This document shows positions 52,852 through 62,032 of a stretch of DNA of 64,000 nt, one piece after another; the first letter of the stretch is position 1; every line of letters begins with the position of its first letter. The notes beneath the pieces are model-generated. The model worked only from the letters and a program-made list of their open reading frames with translations, ran no database searches and had not been told where the DNA came from. Both the position numbers and the translations under genes were made by a program. Origin of the DNA: an uncultured SAR116 cluster alpha proteobacterium (GTDB lineage: Bacteria > Pseudomonadota > Alphaproteobacteria > Puniceispirillales > Puniceispirillaceae); contig CABYIQ010000003.1 of NCBI GenBank assembly GCA_902518965.1, forward strand, positions 62,001-126,000, read 5' to 3'.

Positions 52852-55350
52852 TCATTTCAAATCGCTTGCCCAATGACAATTTGGGAACCTAGAACAACCC
52901 AGGAAAAAATTAAGGTCGGTCTTGTTTTGATAAACAACAACTATGCCTTGGTCACAACGAGGGCAATTTCCCCTCATGCCTTGAGGTACAGGCGGGAAAA
53001 CAGTGCCTCTTTCTAAACCACTTTCATCTTCATCTTTGCAGTTCACGCAATAACGAGTATTTGGAACAGCTTGTAATCGCCCAGCTGGGATTTCCTCGCC
53101 ACAACTCTCACATTGAACACTTTCTTCAGCGCTTGTCGTTTCGTTGATGTGACCAGTTTTTGGGATTACTGGACCAGGCAATAAACCCAATTGTTCAAGC
53201 CTTGTCTCAATTGCATTAACTGTTCTTTGATAAAAATCTGACAAAATTTCAATCGAGAGTCCCTCGGCATATTTCTTTGCTAAATCATCCCTCTCCTCTT
53301 CTGAGAATGGCATGCCATGATTTATCATTCGTCCTGCAGTCAGGTTCTCGGTGCGCTTTTTGTAGATGTTTTGCAAGTTTTCAGAAAAATTTTCAGGGGC
53401 TCTTGGACTGAGAGAAGTAAATGATGATTGTTCTTCTAATTTGTAATAATCACCATCTGGATTTGAATAAATCAGTTCATCAAGCGCGGCATCATCATGT
53501 TTTTCCTCGCTATATGAGTTGTTCAACTGCACAGATGCAACTGTGCTATTTGCAAACAGTTTGATTGCCTCAGAAAACGGTTCAAAAAACTCCTGTAACT
53601 TATTTTTCCCAACACCACTAATAGCTAGAAAATCACGCTCAGTTGTTGGCATCTCATTCGCCATTTGAACTAGGGTTTTATCAGAAAAAATTACAAATGC
53701 CGGGACTGAACGCTCTCTAGCTATTGTTAACCTAAGCTTTTTTAATTCCGCTAGTAGCTGAGGGTTATTTTCGGAGCTTCCCGCCCTTGAGTTCGAATTT
53801 TTCTTAAGCGCTGTAGATGCAACTTTGGAGATGACCTTAGCTGTAAACCTTTCCTTATCTTCAAGTATGCATCGACCTTTATTTGTTATTTCTAACGCTC
53901 CATACTTTTCTAAATTAACCTTGAGCGCGTCTGCAGCTATCAATTGACGAATAATTGATTGTAAAGTCTGCTTGGACTGGTCAGCAGCTAACCCAAATAC
54001 ATTCAACCGGTTGTGGGAGCGAGCCTTTACTTTTGCAGTTTCTGCTCCGCGCACAACATCAATAATATGACTTACGCCGAAATATTGACCCGTTTCACTG
54101 ACAGCACTAATAAGTAACTTTGCTATCTCCGTGTAGTCTTGAACAACTGGCGGACTATGGCAATTGTCACAATTTCCACAATTAACGACCGACTCATCAA
54201 AATATGACAAAAGCGCAATTCTTCTGCATGCAGTTGTCTCACAATACCCTATCAACGCTTCCAGTCGTTTGTATTCCAATAACTTATGCTGTTCGGTGCC
54301 CTGTCCATCAAAAATCATTCTTTGTCTTTTCATTATATCCTGAAGGCCATAAAAAATGAGTGTTTCCGCAGGCTCACCATCCCTGCCTGCCCTTCCAATT
54401 TCCTGATAGAAAGCCTCCACACTGCTTGGCATGCTAGCATGCACTACAAATCGTATATCTGGTTTATCTATACCCATCCCAAAGGCTACGGTAGCCACCA
54501 TGACCACCGCATCTTCGGTCATAAACCGATTCTGAGCGTCTTTGCGGAATTCAGTTGTCTTACCTGCGTGGTAAGAGAGAGCGTTAAAACCATTACCCTT
54601 TAGAAATTCGGCCGTTTGATCTGTTTCATTTTTGGACAAACAATAAATAATGCCACTTTGAGACCTCCTATCTGAGAGAAAGTCCAACAACCTGCTTTTA
54701 ATGTCCTGCTTTGGCAAAACCTGCAAAGCAAGGTTTGGGCGATCAAAACCCTTGACGAAAACTACGCAATCCCCGCCAGTCAATTTATCGACGATGTCTG
54801 CCCTAGTTGCCTTATCTGCAGTGGCAGTGAATGCTGAAATAACTGCTGTAGGGAAAAGTGTTTTTAATTGTGATAACTCTTCATAATCGGGCCTGAAGTC
54901 AGCTCCCCATTTTGAAATACAGTGGGCCTCATCCACAACAAACATGCCAATTTTCTGTTTCTGCAATGCGTCAAGCATTCTCGGCTGCATCAATCTCTCT
55001 GGACTCATGTAAAGTATTTTGGATATGCCGGAAGCAAATAGTTGCCATTGCTCAACATTTTCCTCACGAGACAAACCCGAGTGTAGCTTACTCACCTGTA
55101 CACCAGTGTGTAAAAGCGCAGCAACTTGGTCATCGATTAGAGCAACGAGAGGAGAGATAATAATAGTTTTTTGCTGAGAATAAATTGCCGGCAATTGATA
55201 ACAAAGAGATTTGCCAGCACCTGTTGGCATGACGGCTAATACATTCTTCTTTGATAAAATTGCTTCGATAATCTCCAGTTGACCTATTCTAAAGCTTGAA
55301 TAGCCAAAGACTTCTCTCAGAAGTTTGTTTAGGTCATTATCAAAATCCAT
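52852..55350 (-). CDS. recQ: RecQ-type DNA helicase with C-terminal DksA-type and topoisomerase-type zinc fingers
   Basis: 832 aa, longer than E. coli RecQ (about 610). Helicase core: Walker A VMPTGAGKSLCYQLPA near 38, DEAH box VVDEAHCISKWG near 137, and QEIGRAGRDGEP near 315. The RecQ zinc cysteines CRRIALLSYFDES with CGNCDNC follow near 375-400, and an HRDC-like domain near 540-610. Added after it are a helix-turn-helix-like stretch (SIEILSDFYQRTVNAIETRL), a DksA/TraR finger (CESCGEEIP, CVNC) and a topoisomerase C4 finger (CPRCDQG, LGCSRFPNC). It unwinds DNA in repair. No operon partners. Confidence 0.9.
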   Translation of the reverse strand: MDFDNDLNKLLREVFGYSSFRIGQLEIIEAILSKKNVLAVMPTGAGKSLCYQLPAIYSQQKTIIISPLVALIDDQVAALLHTGVQVSKLHSGLSREENVEQWQLFASGISKILYMSPERLMQPRMLDALQKQKIGMFVVDEAHCISKWGADFRPDYEELSQLKTLFPTAVISAFTATADKATRADIVDKLTGGDCVVFVKGFDRPNLALQVLPKQDIKSRLLDFLSDRRSQSGIIYCLSKNETDQTAEFLKGNGFNALSYHAGKTTEFRKDAQNRFMTEDAVVMVATVAFGMGIDKPDIRFVVHASMPSSVEAFYQEIGRAGRDGEPAETLIFYGLQDIMKRQRMIFDGQGTEQHKLLEYKRLEALIGYCETTACRRIALLSYFDESVVNCGNCDNCHSPPVVQDYTEIAKLLISAVSETGQYFGVSHIIDVVRGAETAKVKARSHNRLNVFGLAADQSKQTLQSIIRQLIAADALKVNLEKYGALEITNKGRCILEDKERFTAKVISKVASTALKKNSNSRAGSSENNPQLLAELKKLRLTIARERSVPAFVIFSDKTLVQMANEMPTTERDFLAISGVGKNKLQEFFEPFSEAIKLFANSTVASVQLNNSYSEEKHDDAALDELIYSNPDGDYYKLEEQSSFTSLSPRAPENFSENLQNIYKKRTENLTAGRMINHGMPFSEEERDDLAKKYAEGLSIEILSDFYQRTVNAIETRLEQLGLLPGPVIPKTGHINETTSAEESVQCESCGEEIPAGRLQAVPNTRYCVNCKDEDESGLERGTVFPPVPQGMRGNCPRCDQGIVVVYQNKTDLNFFLGCSRFPNCHWASDLK

Positions 55351-55452
55351 ACCAAATAGTATACCAAAACAGTTCGTTACAAAAAAATGAGTGCTAAAAA
55401 TCTATACTCATTTCAATGTGAGCCCGTTACATATCACCTAGTTAAATTACCT

Positions 55453-55866
55453 TTATCCCCAAGAAGCTACTTCTTTAAACCAATCCTTATCATCGCTGAA
55501 TTCTTCAATTCCATCTAAAATCGTTTCTAGATAATTTGCTCGAGGTGCCCCAAGCTTTTGCTCATTTGCAACATAAACCAACGCATCTACTGCTCTGCCA
55601 TTACCTACGCAGCTCATCACCTCTTTTTTATATAAATTCTGAGAAACGCCCTCATATAAATCAAGTGAGATTTCGTTTCTTTTTGAGATCTCCCAGATAA
55701 TACCCTTAACGTTACTCCCCTTTTCAGGAACCACTGTTGCAACACCACGAGCGTTAATTACAAACTTCATATCCTCTAACTCTGCAAAATAGAGCGGCCT
55801 GGAACCGGGACATCGCTTAGTCATTTGTGTCTGATTTAGATTCGACCCATAAGCAAAATAAAACAT
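55453..55866 (-). CDS. Gamma-glutamylcyclotransferase-like protein (AIG2/GGCT fold)
   Basis: 137 aa from ATG 55866 (AAAGGAG upstream; a longer frame from 55902 is rejected). Starts FYFAYGSNLNQTQM, the substrate-binding YGSN signature of the family, and keeps the probable catalytic glutamate in LDLYEGVSQ. The family cleaves gamma-glutamyl amines or peptides with release of 5-oxoproline; the substrate here is unknown. Confidence 0.78.
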   Translation of the reverse strand: MFYFAYGSNLNQTQMTKRCPGSRPLYFAELEDMKFVINARGVATVVPEKGSNVKGIIWEISKRNEISLDLYEGVSQNLYKKEVMSCVGNGRAVDALVYVANEQKLGAPRANYLETILDGIEEFSDDKDWFKEVASWG

Positions 55867-55958
55867 TTTCACTCCTTTAAACACGTAAAATACTATTGAC
55901 ATATATTTCGTGTTTTATTATCTTGTCAAGTACAAACATTATTTTTAGTGAGTGCAGC

Positions 55959-56579
55959 ATGACAAAATTTAATTTCGACGCTTATGACAAATTTGAGGGC
56001 ACAAGAGCAGAATTCGTTGAACTTATGAGAGCCAGAGAGGTCTCTGAGCCAAGTCTCATGTTGGTCTCAAAAAAGAATGGAAGTCCAATACCTTGCTCTA
56101 TTCGGAGATTAGACTCCTTATCAACCATAGGAGTTTTTCCAAAGCCAACAGAAGACCAGCTCAAGAGAGCTGGTAGAGGTAGACCATCTTTAAAAATGAC
56201 TGCAGAACATTGTTACCGCTATGAACTCCATCAAAGGCTACGAAAGTCAGGTCAAAAAATAGAGGGTATTGCATCTCTTATGTCCACCTTGAGCCCAAAA
56301 GAAATTAAAGAAAAAGTTATTAGTTGGAGCATTAAATTTGACACGTCTGAATTGTTAGATGATTGGGAGAGTGAGGAACGAGAGCTGTCAGAAGGTCTTA
56401 TGAGATTGGGCAGAGAAAATGGAAATATCCTTATTAGTCATCAGACACGCTTTGCTATTCTTCCCTGGCTGCACTTATATGCAGGCGAGGAACAATTAAA
56501 AAAACTCTCAACTCAAGACATAGACCTGCTCACTCGAGCATTGAACTTGAAATTTAAAAAGCATTTAGCGTTGGTTTAA
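55959..56579 (+). CDS. Hypothetical protein with AT-hook-like motif, first gene of nuclease cluster
   Basis: 206 aa from ATG 55959. It is unrecognised. AGRGRPSLKMT near residue 78 resembles an AT-hook core (GRP flanked by basic residues), followed by a helical region (HCYRYELHQRLRKSGQKIEG), so DNA binding is plausible. It is 44 bp ahead of the PD-(D/E)XK nuclease gene on the same strand and probably co-transcribed. Confidence 0.5.
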   Translation: MTKFNFDAYDKFEGTRAEFVELMRAREVSEPSLMLVSKKNGSPIPCSIRRLDSLSTIGVFPKPTEDQLKRAGRGRPSLKMTAEHCYRYELHQRLRKSGQKIEGIASLMSTLSPKEIKEKVISWSIKFDTSELLDDWESEERELSEGLMRLGRENGNILISHQTRFAILPWLHLYAGEEQLKKLSTQDIDLLTRALNLKFKKHLALV

Positions 56580-56623
56580 AACGAGCGTTACACTGAGGCT
56601 TGGGAAAATGAGGAATATAGATA

Positions 56624-57391
56624 ATGAGCCGACATAGAGGTCAATTCAAACCAGACCATGACCAGCCATATGAGTTAAGCCGATCAAGGGTTGAAAATTT
56701 TATTAGATGCCCAGCTTGTTTCTATATGCAACAGGTCGAAGGCATTCAATTTCCATCCATTCCCGGTTTCAATATTAACGAAGCTACAGATATTCTTTTG
56801 AAACGGGACTTTGATGAATTGCGAGGCACAGGAAAATCACATCAATTCCTTGAAGAGATTGGGTACGGTCACTTGTCGCCGTTTGCCCATGAACATTTTG
56901 AACTCTGGACCCAGAGCCTGCATTTTGGTGCAGAAAATAGAATGAACATGGTTCATGAGCCAACCAACTTAAAAATCAGCGGCGGCTTAGATGATGTTTG
57001 GGTCAATGCAAAAACTGGTTTGCTGCACATTGTTGATTACAAGAGCACTTCACAAAAATCACCTGATAAAGCCATCACATTAGATGACAGATGGAAAGCG
57101 GCGTACAAACGTCAAATGGATCTGTACGTTTGGGTGATGAGACAAAAAGGTTTTGACGTTTCATCTGAAGGCTATTTTCTTTATTGTGACGGCGACAGAT
57201 TTTCTGAATATCACTTTCTAGGAAAAGACAGCGCAGCTATGCGCTTCAAAATGCAACTCATACCTTACGAAGTGAATACTGCCTGGATTGAGCCCACATT
57301 AATGAAAATAAAGGAATGTTTGCACATAAAGGACCGCCCAAACCATTCTCCTGAGTGTGAATACGGTCAATTTTTGTTGGCTGCAGCATGA
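56624..57391 (+). CDS. PD-(D/E)XK nuclease superfamily protein (RecB/Cas4-like)
   Basis: 255 aa. N-terminal LSRSRVENFIRCPACFY is the typical entry of RecB/Cas4-like nucleases. The catalytic motif is ISGGLDDVWVN with IVDYKST (D then D/E-x-K) near residues 114-143, plus a conserved QMDLYVW helix. Two cysteines in CPAC and one in PECEYGQFL near the end leave room for an iron-sulfur cluster, but one fewer cysteine than Cas4 is seen. No cas genes or CRISPR repeats are nearby. It overlaps the next gene by 4 nt. Confidence 0.8.
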   Translation: MSRHRGQFKPDHDQPYELSRSRVENFIRCPACFYMQQVEGIQFPSIPGFNINEATDILLKRDFDELRGTGKSHQFLEEIGYGHLSPFAHEHFELWTQSLHFGAENRMNMVHEPTNLKISGGLDDVWVNAKTGLLHIVDYKSTSQKSPDKAITLDDRWKAAYKRQMDLYVWVMRQKGFDVSSEGYFLYCDGDRFSEYHFLGKDSAAMRFKMQLIPYEVNTAWIEPTLMKIKECLHIKDRPNHSPECEYGQFLLAAA

Positions 57392-57801
57392 TTGTTGCTG
57401 CTTCAATCTTAAATTCAGAGGACTTTTTTACCGCATCATTGTTTCAGGAATTTGAAGCAAACCTGTATACTGTTTTTGGATTTAGCTACGCTGATTTAAA
57501 AACAACTCTAGACCGCACGGACACCCCTGAACGAAAGGGGTATAGTGTGGACGAAGAGCTGAAAGTTGCGTTTGAAGAAGGCGGAACGCCCCAGCTCAGA
57601 TGGATGATGAAAAATATTGTTATTAATTTAAGTTACATTTTTTTAAGCCAAGAATTGGGTCGGCATGCGACATTTGAAGAGTGGGTTTCCACAGTCGAAA
57701 GTTTTGATGTTGGAATAGGACGAATGGATATGGATCCATCTCACCTTGATGGACTAGGGGAAATTCTAATGGTCAGTGATCAAGACCCTAGGACTCAGTA
57801 G
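57388..57801 (+). CDS. Hypothetical protein coupled to the nuclease gene
   Basis: 137 aa. It is unrecognised. Mixed alpha/beta, acidic (KVAFEEGGTPQLRWMMKN, LSQELGRHATFEEW). It starts within the nuclease stop (ATGA), so the two are made together and probably act together. Confidence 0.5.
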   Translation: MIVAASILNSEDFFTASLFQEFEANLYTVFGFSYADLKTTLDRTDTPERKGYSVDEELKVAFEEGGTPQLRWMMKNIVINLSYIFLSQELGRHATFEEWVSTVESFDVGIGRMDMDPSHLDGLGEILMVSDQDPRTQ

Positions 57802-57936
57802 TTAAATTGTTAAAGCCTCGCCATCGTATTATAATCTTTTCGTTTATAGGAAATAGTGAGAGAGTGTTATTAGGGACAAGCATTGTTACATTACAAAAAA
57901 TTGATTCTGGAAAGTTTGGACCAAATACTGCTATAA

Positions 57937-59301
57937 ATGCTTGGGAGTAACTCCTCCTTAGTAAGCAGAAATCGTTCTATGACAAGAAACCAGCCGCGTT
58001 TAGTGTTTGATTTGTTCGCCGGATGCGGTGGCTTAAGCCTCGGCCTCGAAAAAGCTGGATTCACCTCATCAATTGTCTGCGAATTAGACCAAGACGCACG
58101 AGATACCTTTATCCGAAACCGCACGCATTATCTTGGCGAGACATCCTTCAGTGCTCTAAAAGAACTACATTTCGGTGATATAAACACCTTGACTTTACCA
58201 GCGATAACACGTGCAAGGAAGGTAATCTCAAATGCGTGCGGCTTTGAGAGTAACTTCGATATTAATCTGATCGTTGGCGGACCACCTTGCCAAGGCTACA
58301 GTGGCATAGGTCATAGGCGAAGTTATGCGGTAGAAAAAAAAGAGCTACCTTCAAACAGGCTTTTTGAATCTATGGCTGAGCTAATTGAGCAAGTTCGACC
58401 TAAAGCATTTTTGTTTGAAAACGTTCGAGGTATATTATCCGGCAGATGGACTGCTAGCGGTGAAAAAGGTGAAATTTGGCGAGACGTCAGGAAGAGGTTT
58501 CAGAGAATTAGTGGCTACTCAACTGATTGGCAACTTGTTCAAGCAAAGGACTATAATGTACCTCAAAATCGTCCTCGTGTGCTTTTAGTTGGCATTCGAG
58601 AGGACATTGCTATCTCAGCTGGTCTTAAGTTGGGTCATGGCAATGGAACAGCCGTTGAAACAGGCTTCTTACCCAAAGCTTCAGAGAAACCAGCACCAGA
58701 CTTGGAAGACCTTTTAAGTGATTTGGTAGATCCGCTCATTGAAGAGGCACTCAGAAAACAATCTTTTCCGAGGCAATTTCGTAACGAGTGTTACGCGTCC
58801 GATCCAATTACAGACATTCAACGGCATCTTCGTACATTGCCAAATGGAAAACTGCTCGCAAAAGGCGACCAACTCACAGATCAGGATTATAGCAAGCACC
58901 GGTCAGCAGTAGTCGAAAAATTTCAGTTTATGATCTCAAATGGTGGTCAAATTGCCAAAGAGCATAGAACAAAAAAATTTGCACAAAGACTGCTGCCAGC
59001 ACACTGGGGAAGAAAAGGTCCCACAATTACAGCGACGTCATTGCCAGATGACTATGTGCATTACCTTCAACCCAGAATATTAACGGTAAGAGAGTGGGCA
59101 AGACTTCAAACCTTTCCAGACTGGTATGAGTTCAGCGGCAAGAGGACGACAGGAGGTACTCGGCGAGCCGGCATTCCAACGAAAGGTAATTTCACACGCG
59201 AGCTCCCAAAATATACCCAAATAGGCAATGCTGTTCCAGTAAATCTTGCCGAGGCTATTGGCCTCCATCTAATAGAAATTTTGGGGCGTGGGGAAAATTA
59301 A
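57937..59301 (+). CDS. DNA (cytosine-5-)-methyltransferase
   Basis: 454 aa. All main C5-methylase motifs are present: I FDLFAGCGGLSLG near 24, IV GGPPCQGYSGIG near 112 (catalytic Cys), VI FLFENVRG near 155, VIII QNRPRVLLVG near 208, and X GNAVPVNLAEAIG near 430. The target-recognition region between VIII and X is about 170 residues. A start at ATG 57979 (MTRNQPRLVF) is an alternative. It may be the methylase of a restriction system or an orphan; the nearest nuclease candidates are at 56624 and 59472. Confidence 0.92.
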   Translation: MLGSNSSLVSRNRSMTRNQPRLVFDLFAGCGGLSLGLEKAGFTSSIVCELDQDARDTFIRNRTHYLGETSFSALKELHFGDINTLTLPAITRARKVISNACGFESNFDINLIVGGPPCQGYSGIGHRRSYAVEKKELPSNRLFESMAELIEQVRPKAFLFENVRGILSGRWTASGEKGEIWRDVRKRFQRISGYSTDWQLVQAKDYNVPQNRPRVLLVGIREDIAISAGLKLGHGNGTAVETGFLPKASEKPAPDLEDLLSDLVDPLIEEALRKQSFPRQFRNECYASDPITDIQRHLRTLPNGKLLAKGDQLTDQDYSKHRSAVVEKFQFMISNGGQIAKEHRTKKFAQRLLPAHWGRKGPTITATSLPDDYVHYLQPRILTVREWARLQTFPDWYEFSGKRTTGGTRRAGIPTKGNFTRELPKYTQIGNAVPVNLAEAIGLHLIEILGRGEN

Positions 59302-59471
59302 TTTAGCAAGAATTTCTCTTCGGCTATGTTAAATTGGTATTCTAAATTTTCTCGAAAAAACAAAAGCTTTTAAAATATTGAACTTTACAATCTGACAAAA
59401 ACTTCGACTTGTGCCCGTAGCCTTAGGAAGGCTGCTGAAGTGAGGCTCCAAGTACTACTTTAAAAAATTGC

Positions 59472-60656
59472 TCAACTACTTTCGAGCTCAGAAAACTTTG
59501 CAGCCATAGTTGGGTTATTCCTAGTTAGTTTCTTGATTGTTACGTCTTGTGCTTTATCGTTAGCCAAACGAAGATTCCTGTCTGTGCTTATCAGAGCGTC
59601 TTTAGTTTTCTGCAGATGGTCTATTGATTTATCTATTTCTTTTATTGCTGTATCAAATTTACGCGAAGCTAAATCATAGTTTTTCCCAAACGCACTCTTA
59701 AACTTATCTAGCTCACTTTCAAAATTCGTAATATCCAAATTCTGCTCCCTGATTAGGGCAATCTCGCGTTTAAAATCTAACGACTTCATAGAAGCGTTGC
59801 GCAACAAAGTGATCATTGGAATAAAGAATTGTGGGCGGATAACATACATTTTTGGATAACGATGGAAAACATCCACGATACCGGTGTTATAGAGTTCATT
59901 GTCCTGCTCAAGTAATGAGACAAGCACCGCAAACTCGCACCCTTTTTCATTTCGATCTTTATCCAACTCTTTCAGAAAATCTTCATTTTTACTCTTAGTT
60001 GCCGTAGTTTCATTCTCGTTTTTCATCTCAAACATAATTGAGACAATTTCAGTTCCACTCTCGTCAAAATCCTTAAAAACATAATCACCCTTGCTTCCGC
60101 TAGAAGCATCATTATCCTTTGCAAAATAGGCTTTCGGAAACGCCGTTGAGCGAAGTTTGTTGAATTCGATTTCGCAATGCTGTTCTAGGCTTTCACCTAC
60201 CATCTTTGTAGACAATTTTGCTTTCATGTCTTTCAGACGTTCAATAGCATCATCTCTGTCTCGTATCTGCGTTTTGTATTTATCCCTGAGGGCGTTTTCA
60301 GCATTTTGCTTTTCAAGGCTTGCGCTTTCAAGCTTGGCCTTTAGTTGGTCGCGCTCCTTTTCTACTAAATTCACGGCTTCCATGACCGTACTCTTGATTG
60401 ACGTTTCCTTTTCACGTAGCTGTGATTTTAGTTGCTCAATCTCCAAATCTTTCTCTGCTTTGATAGTCTGAAAAGCATTAGCAGATTCTTGTTTAGCAAT
60501 TTTAACAGCATTGTCTTTCGCCTCTTGAGCTCGCTCCAAACGTTCCTGAATTTCCTGTTCAAACTCTTTGTCTCGAACCTGCTTCATGATGTCTGCATAT
60601 CCCGTTTCATCAACTTTGAAAGCCTTATCACAATGAGGGCAGATGATTTCGTTCAT
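59472..60656 (-). CDS. DUF2130 protein: zinc-binding start, long coiled coil, PD-(D/E)XK-like nuclease domain
   Basis: 394 aa from ATG 60656 (GGAG nine bases upstream). Begins [13 protein letters not shown], then about 130 residues of charged coiled coil, then the DUF2130 domain: [35 protein letters not shown] and IMFEMKNE, which fit D-x(n)-E-x-K catalytic residues of PD-(D/E)XK enzymes. A second helical region closes the chain. The biochemical role is unknown. It is last in a leftward group with a protease and a VWA protein, 33 bp after the protease gene. Confidence 0.78.
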   Translation of the reverse strand: MNEIICPHCDKAFKVDETGYADIMKQVRDKEFEQEIQERLERAQEAKDNAVKIAKQESANAFQTIKAEKDLEIEQLKSQLREKETSIKSTVMEAVNLVEKERDQLKAKLESASLEKQNAENALRDKYKTQIRDRDDAIERLKDMKAKLSTKMVGESLEQHCEIEFNKLRSTAFPKAYFAKDNDASSGSKGDYVFKDFDESGTEIVSIMFEMKNENETTATKSKNEDFLKELDKDRNEKGCEFAVLVSLLEQDNELYNTGIVDVFHRYPKMYVIRPQFFIPMITLLRNASMKSLDFKREIALIREQNLDITNFESELDKFKSAFGKNYDLASRKFDTAIKEIDKSIDHLQKTKDALISTDRNLRLANDKAQDVTIKKLTRNNPTMAAKFSELESS

Positions 60657-60689
60657 AACCAGCAACTCCATAGTTAAATTTAAAATCGT

Positions 60690-61931
60690 TCAATAGAGGT
60701 CTACATAACCCGGCGTGTAATGTGTCACGAAGAAATCATAGAACTGATTATCAATACTCGACCAATGCCGAGTTATGACTTGTTTTTCTTCTTCACCTTC
60801 CAGAAGTTTTTTCAAATGTTCTATGTTTTCTGGTTTAGCGCCATCTATTGAGATGATAACTTCGCCCCTGCTAAACCCTACTCTATCTGCATAAGATCCA
60901 TCTCGGACCGAATGAAACTGAAAACTCTTTTCACGTTCATGACGCTCAAGGTAAAAATCATTAGCTATAATCGCTCCGTCCATGAATAGATATTGACGTT
61001 TTGTAATTAGCGGCTTGGGAGTGAATGTTATTAAGATCTTTTTTTGTCTTTTATCCCTGGAAATTGTGAACTCAGCTTGATTTTTAACACCGCGCAAAAC
61101 TGTGGCTACCTCAGTAGGCGTTGTAACATTTAATCCATTAACTTTTGTTACCACGTCACCGACCTGCAATCCGTCTGGTAACTTTCCATACCTGTTGCCG
61201 GCTATAGTTAGATATGTCTCTTTCACGTTATCAGTTGCAAAACTCATCGGCAGTTTTGGTGGAGATGGGTTTTCATTTGCCAATAGAAGAGAAATAGTTT
61301 TGCAGACCGGCGGCAGAGGAACAGCAAAATTCAGCCCTTCACTGTTTTTTAGTGACATAGCATTAATGCCAACAACCTTACCTGATTTAAGAGCAATAAG
61401 TGGCCCCCCCGAGTTTCCAGGATTGATTGCGGCATCAAGTTGAACCCAATCATGGCCCTCATAAAACCTCACCTTTGAGATTATACCTCTACTCGCTGAA
61501 AAATAGAGATCATGAGGATGGCCAAAGGCTGCGACCTCTGTACCGCTTAATTGCACTGTTTCACAATCAAGCTTAGCCTCTAACGCTGCAGATGGTATTT
61601 GGTCCTTATCTAAAGACAAAATTGAAAAATCAAGCTCTGGGTCAACATATAGAAGTTCGGCCTCATTGAAGTCTTGCCCCTTAAACGAGACTTCAATGTC
61701 TCCGGTTCCTCGGCCTGATACGTGAGCATTTGTTAAAAACCAGCCTCTCTCTTTATCAAATAAAAAGCCGGCACCATTGAAGGTTCCAGCCTTATCTTCT
61801 GCAAAGGGGTACCCGATTGAGGCTTTAACACGAACGGCATAGCCTTCCGCTTCATCTAGCACACTCTGCGCGCCCCCCAATGAGAGAAGAAAAAGGTAAA
61901 GAGCAATTGTGAAAGTCGATAATCTAACCAT
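60690..61931 (-). CDS. Secreted trypsin-like serine protease with two PDZ-like domains (Deg/HtrA type)
   Basis: 413 aa. Signal peptide MVRLSTFTIALYLFLLSLGG, cleaved near AQS. Catalytic triad visible: His in FLTNAHVSG near 68, Asp in PELDFSILSL near 99 and Ser in NPGNSGGPLI near 170. PDZ-like segments follow: LPDGLQVGDVVTKVNGLNV near 255 and YADRVGFSRGEVIISIDG near 340. It would act in the periplasm as a quality-control or processing protease. AGGA precedes ATG 61931. Confidence 0.85.
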   Translation of the reverse strand: MVRLSTFTIALYLFLLSLGGAQSVLDEAEGYAVRVKASIGYPFAEDKAGTFNGAGFLFDKERGWFLTNAHVSGRGTGDIEVSFKGQDFNEAELLYVDPELDFSILSLDKDQIPSAALEAKLDCETVQLSGTEVAAFGHPHDLYFSASRGIISKVRFYEGHDWVQLDAAINPGNSGGPLIALKSGKVVGINAMSLKNSEGLNFAVPLPPVCKTISLLLANENPSPPKLPMSFATDNVKETYLTIAGNRYGKLPDGLQVGDVVTKVNGLNVTTPTEVATVLRGVKNQAEFTISRDKRQKKILITFTPKPLITKRQYLFMDGAIIANDFYLERHEREKSFQFHSVRDGSYADRVGFSRGEVIISIDGAKPENIEHLKKLLEGEEEKQVITRHWSSIDNQFYDFFVTHYTPGYVDLY

Positions 61932-62032
61932 CGTAGTCCTGCCGTGAGTCGATTAATCAAAATATTTTATTAAAGATTGAGGGGGATTGAACAAAATGTC
62001 CAACTCCCTTCTCTACCAACATATAAGGGAAA

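Noticed and set aside
56624-57391. Cas4 of a CRISPR system
   Set aside because: The nuclease is Cas4-like in its entry motif, but no repeats, cas1 or cas2 lie nearby and the cysteine set is incomplete.
59419-59433. AGCCTT-AGG-AAGGCT as a terminator between the methylase and DUF2130 genes
   Set aside because: Short 6-bp stem and no T-run on either strand; left as an unassigned hairpin.
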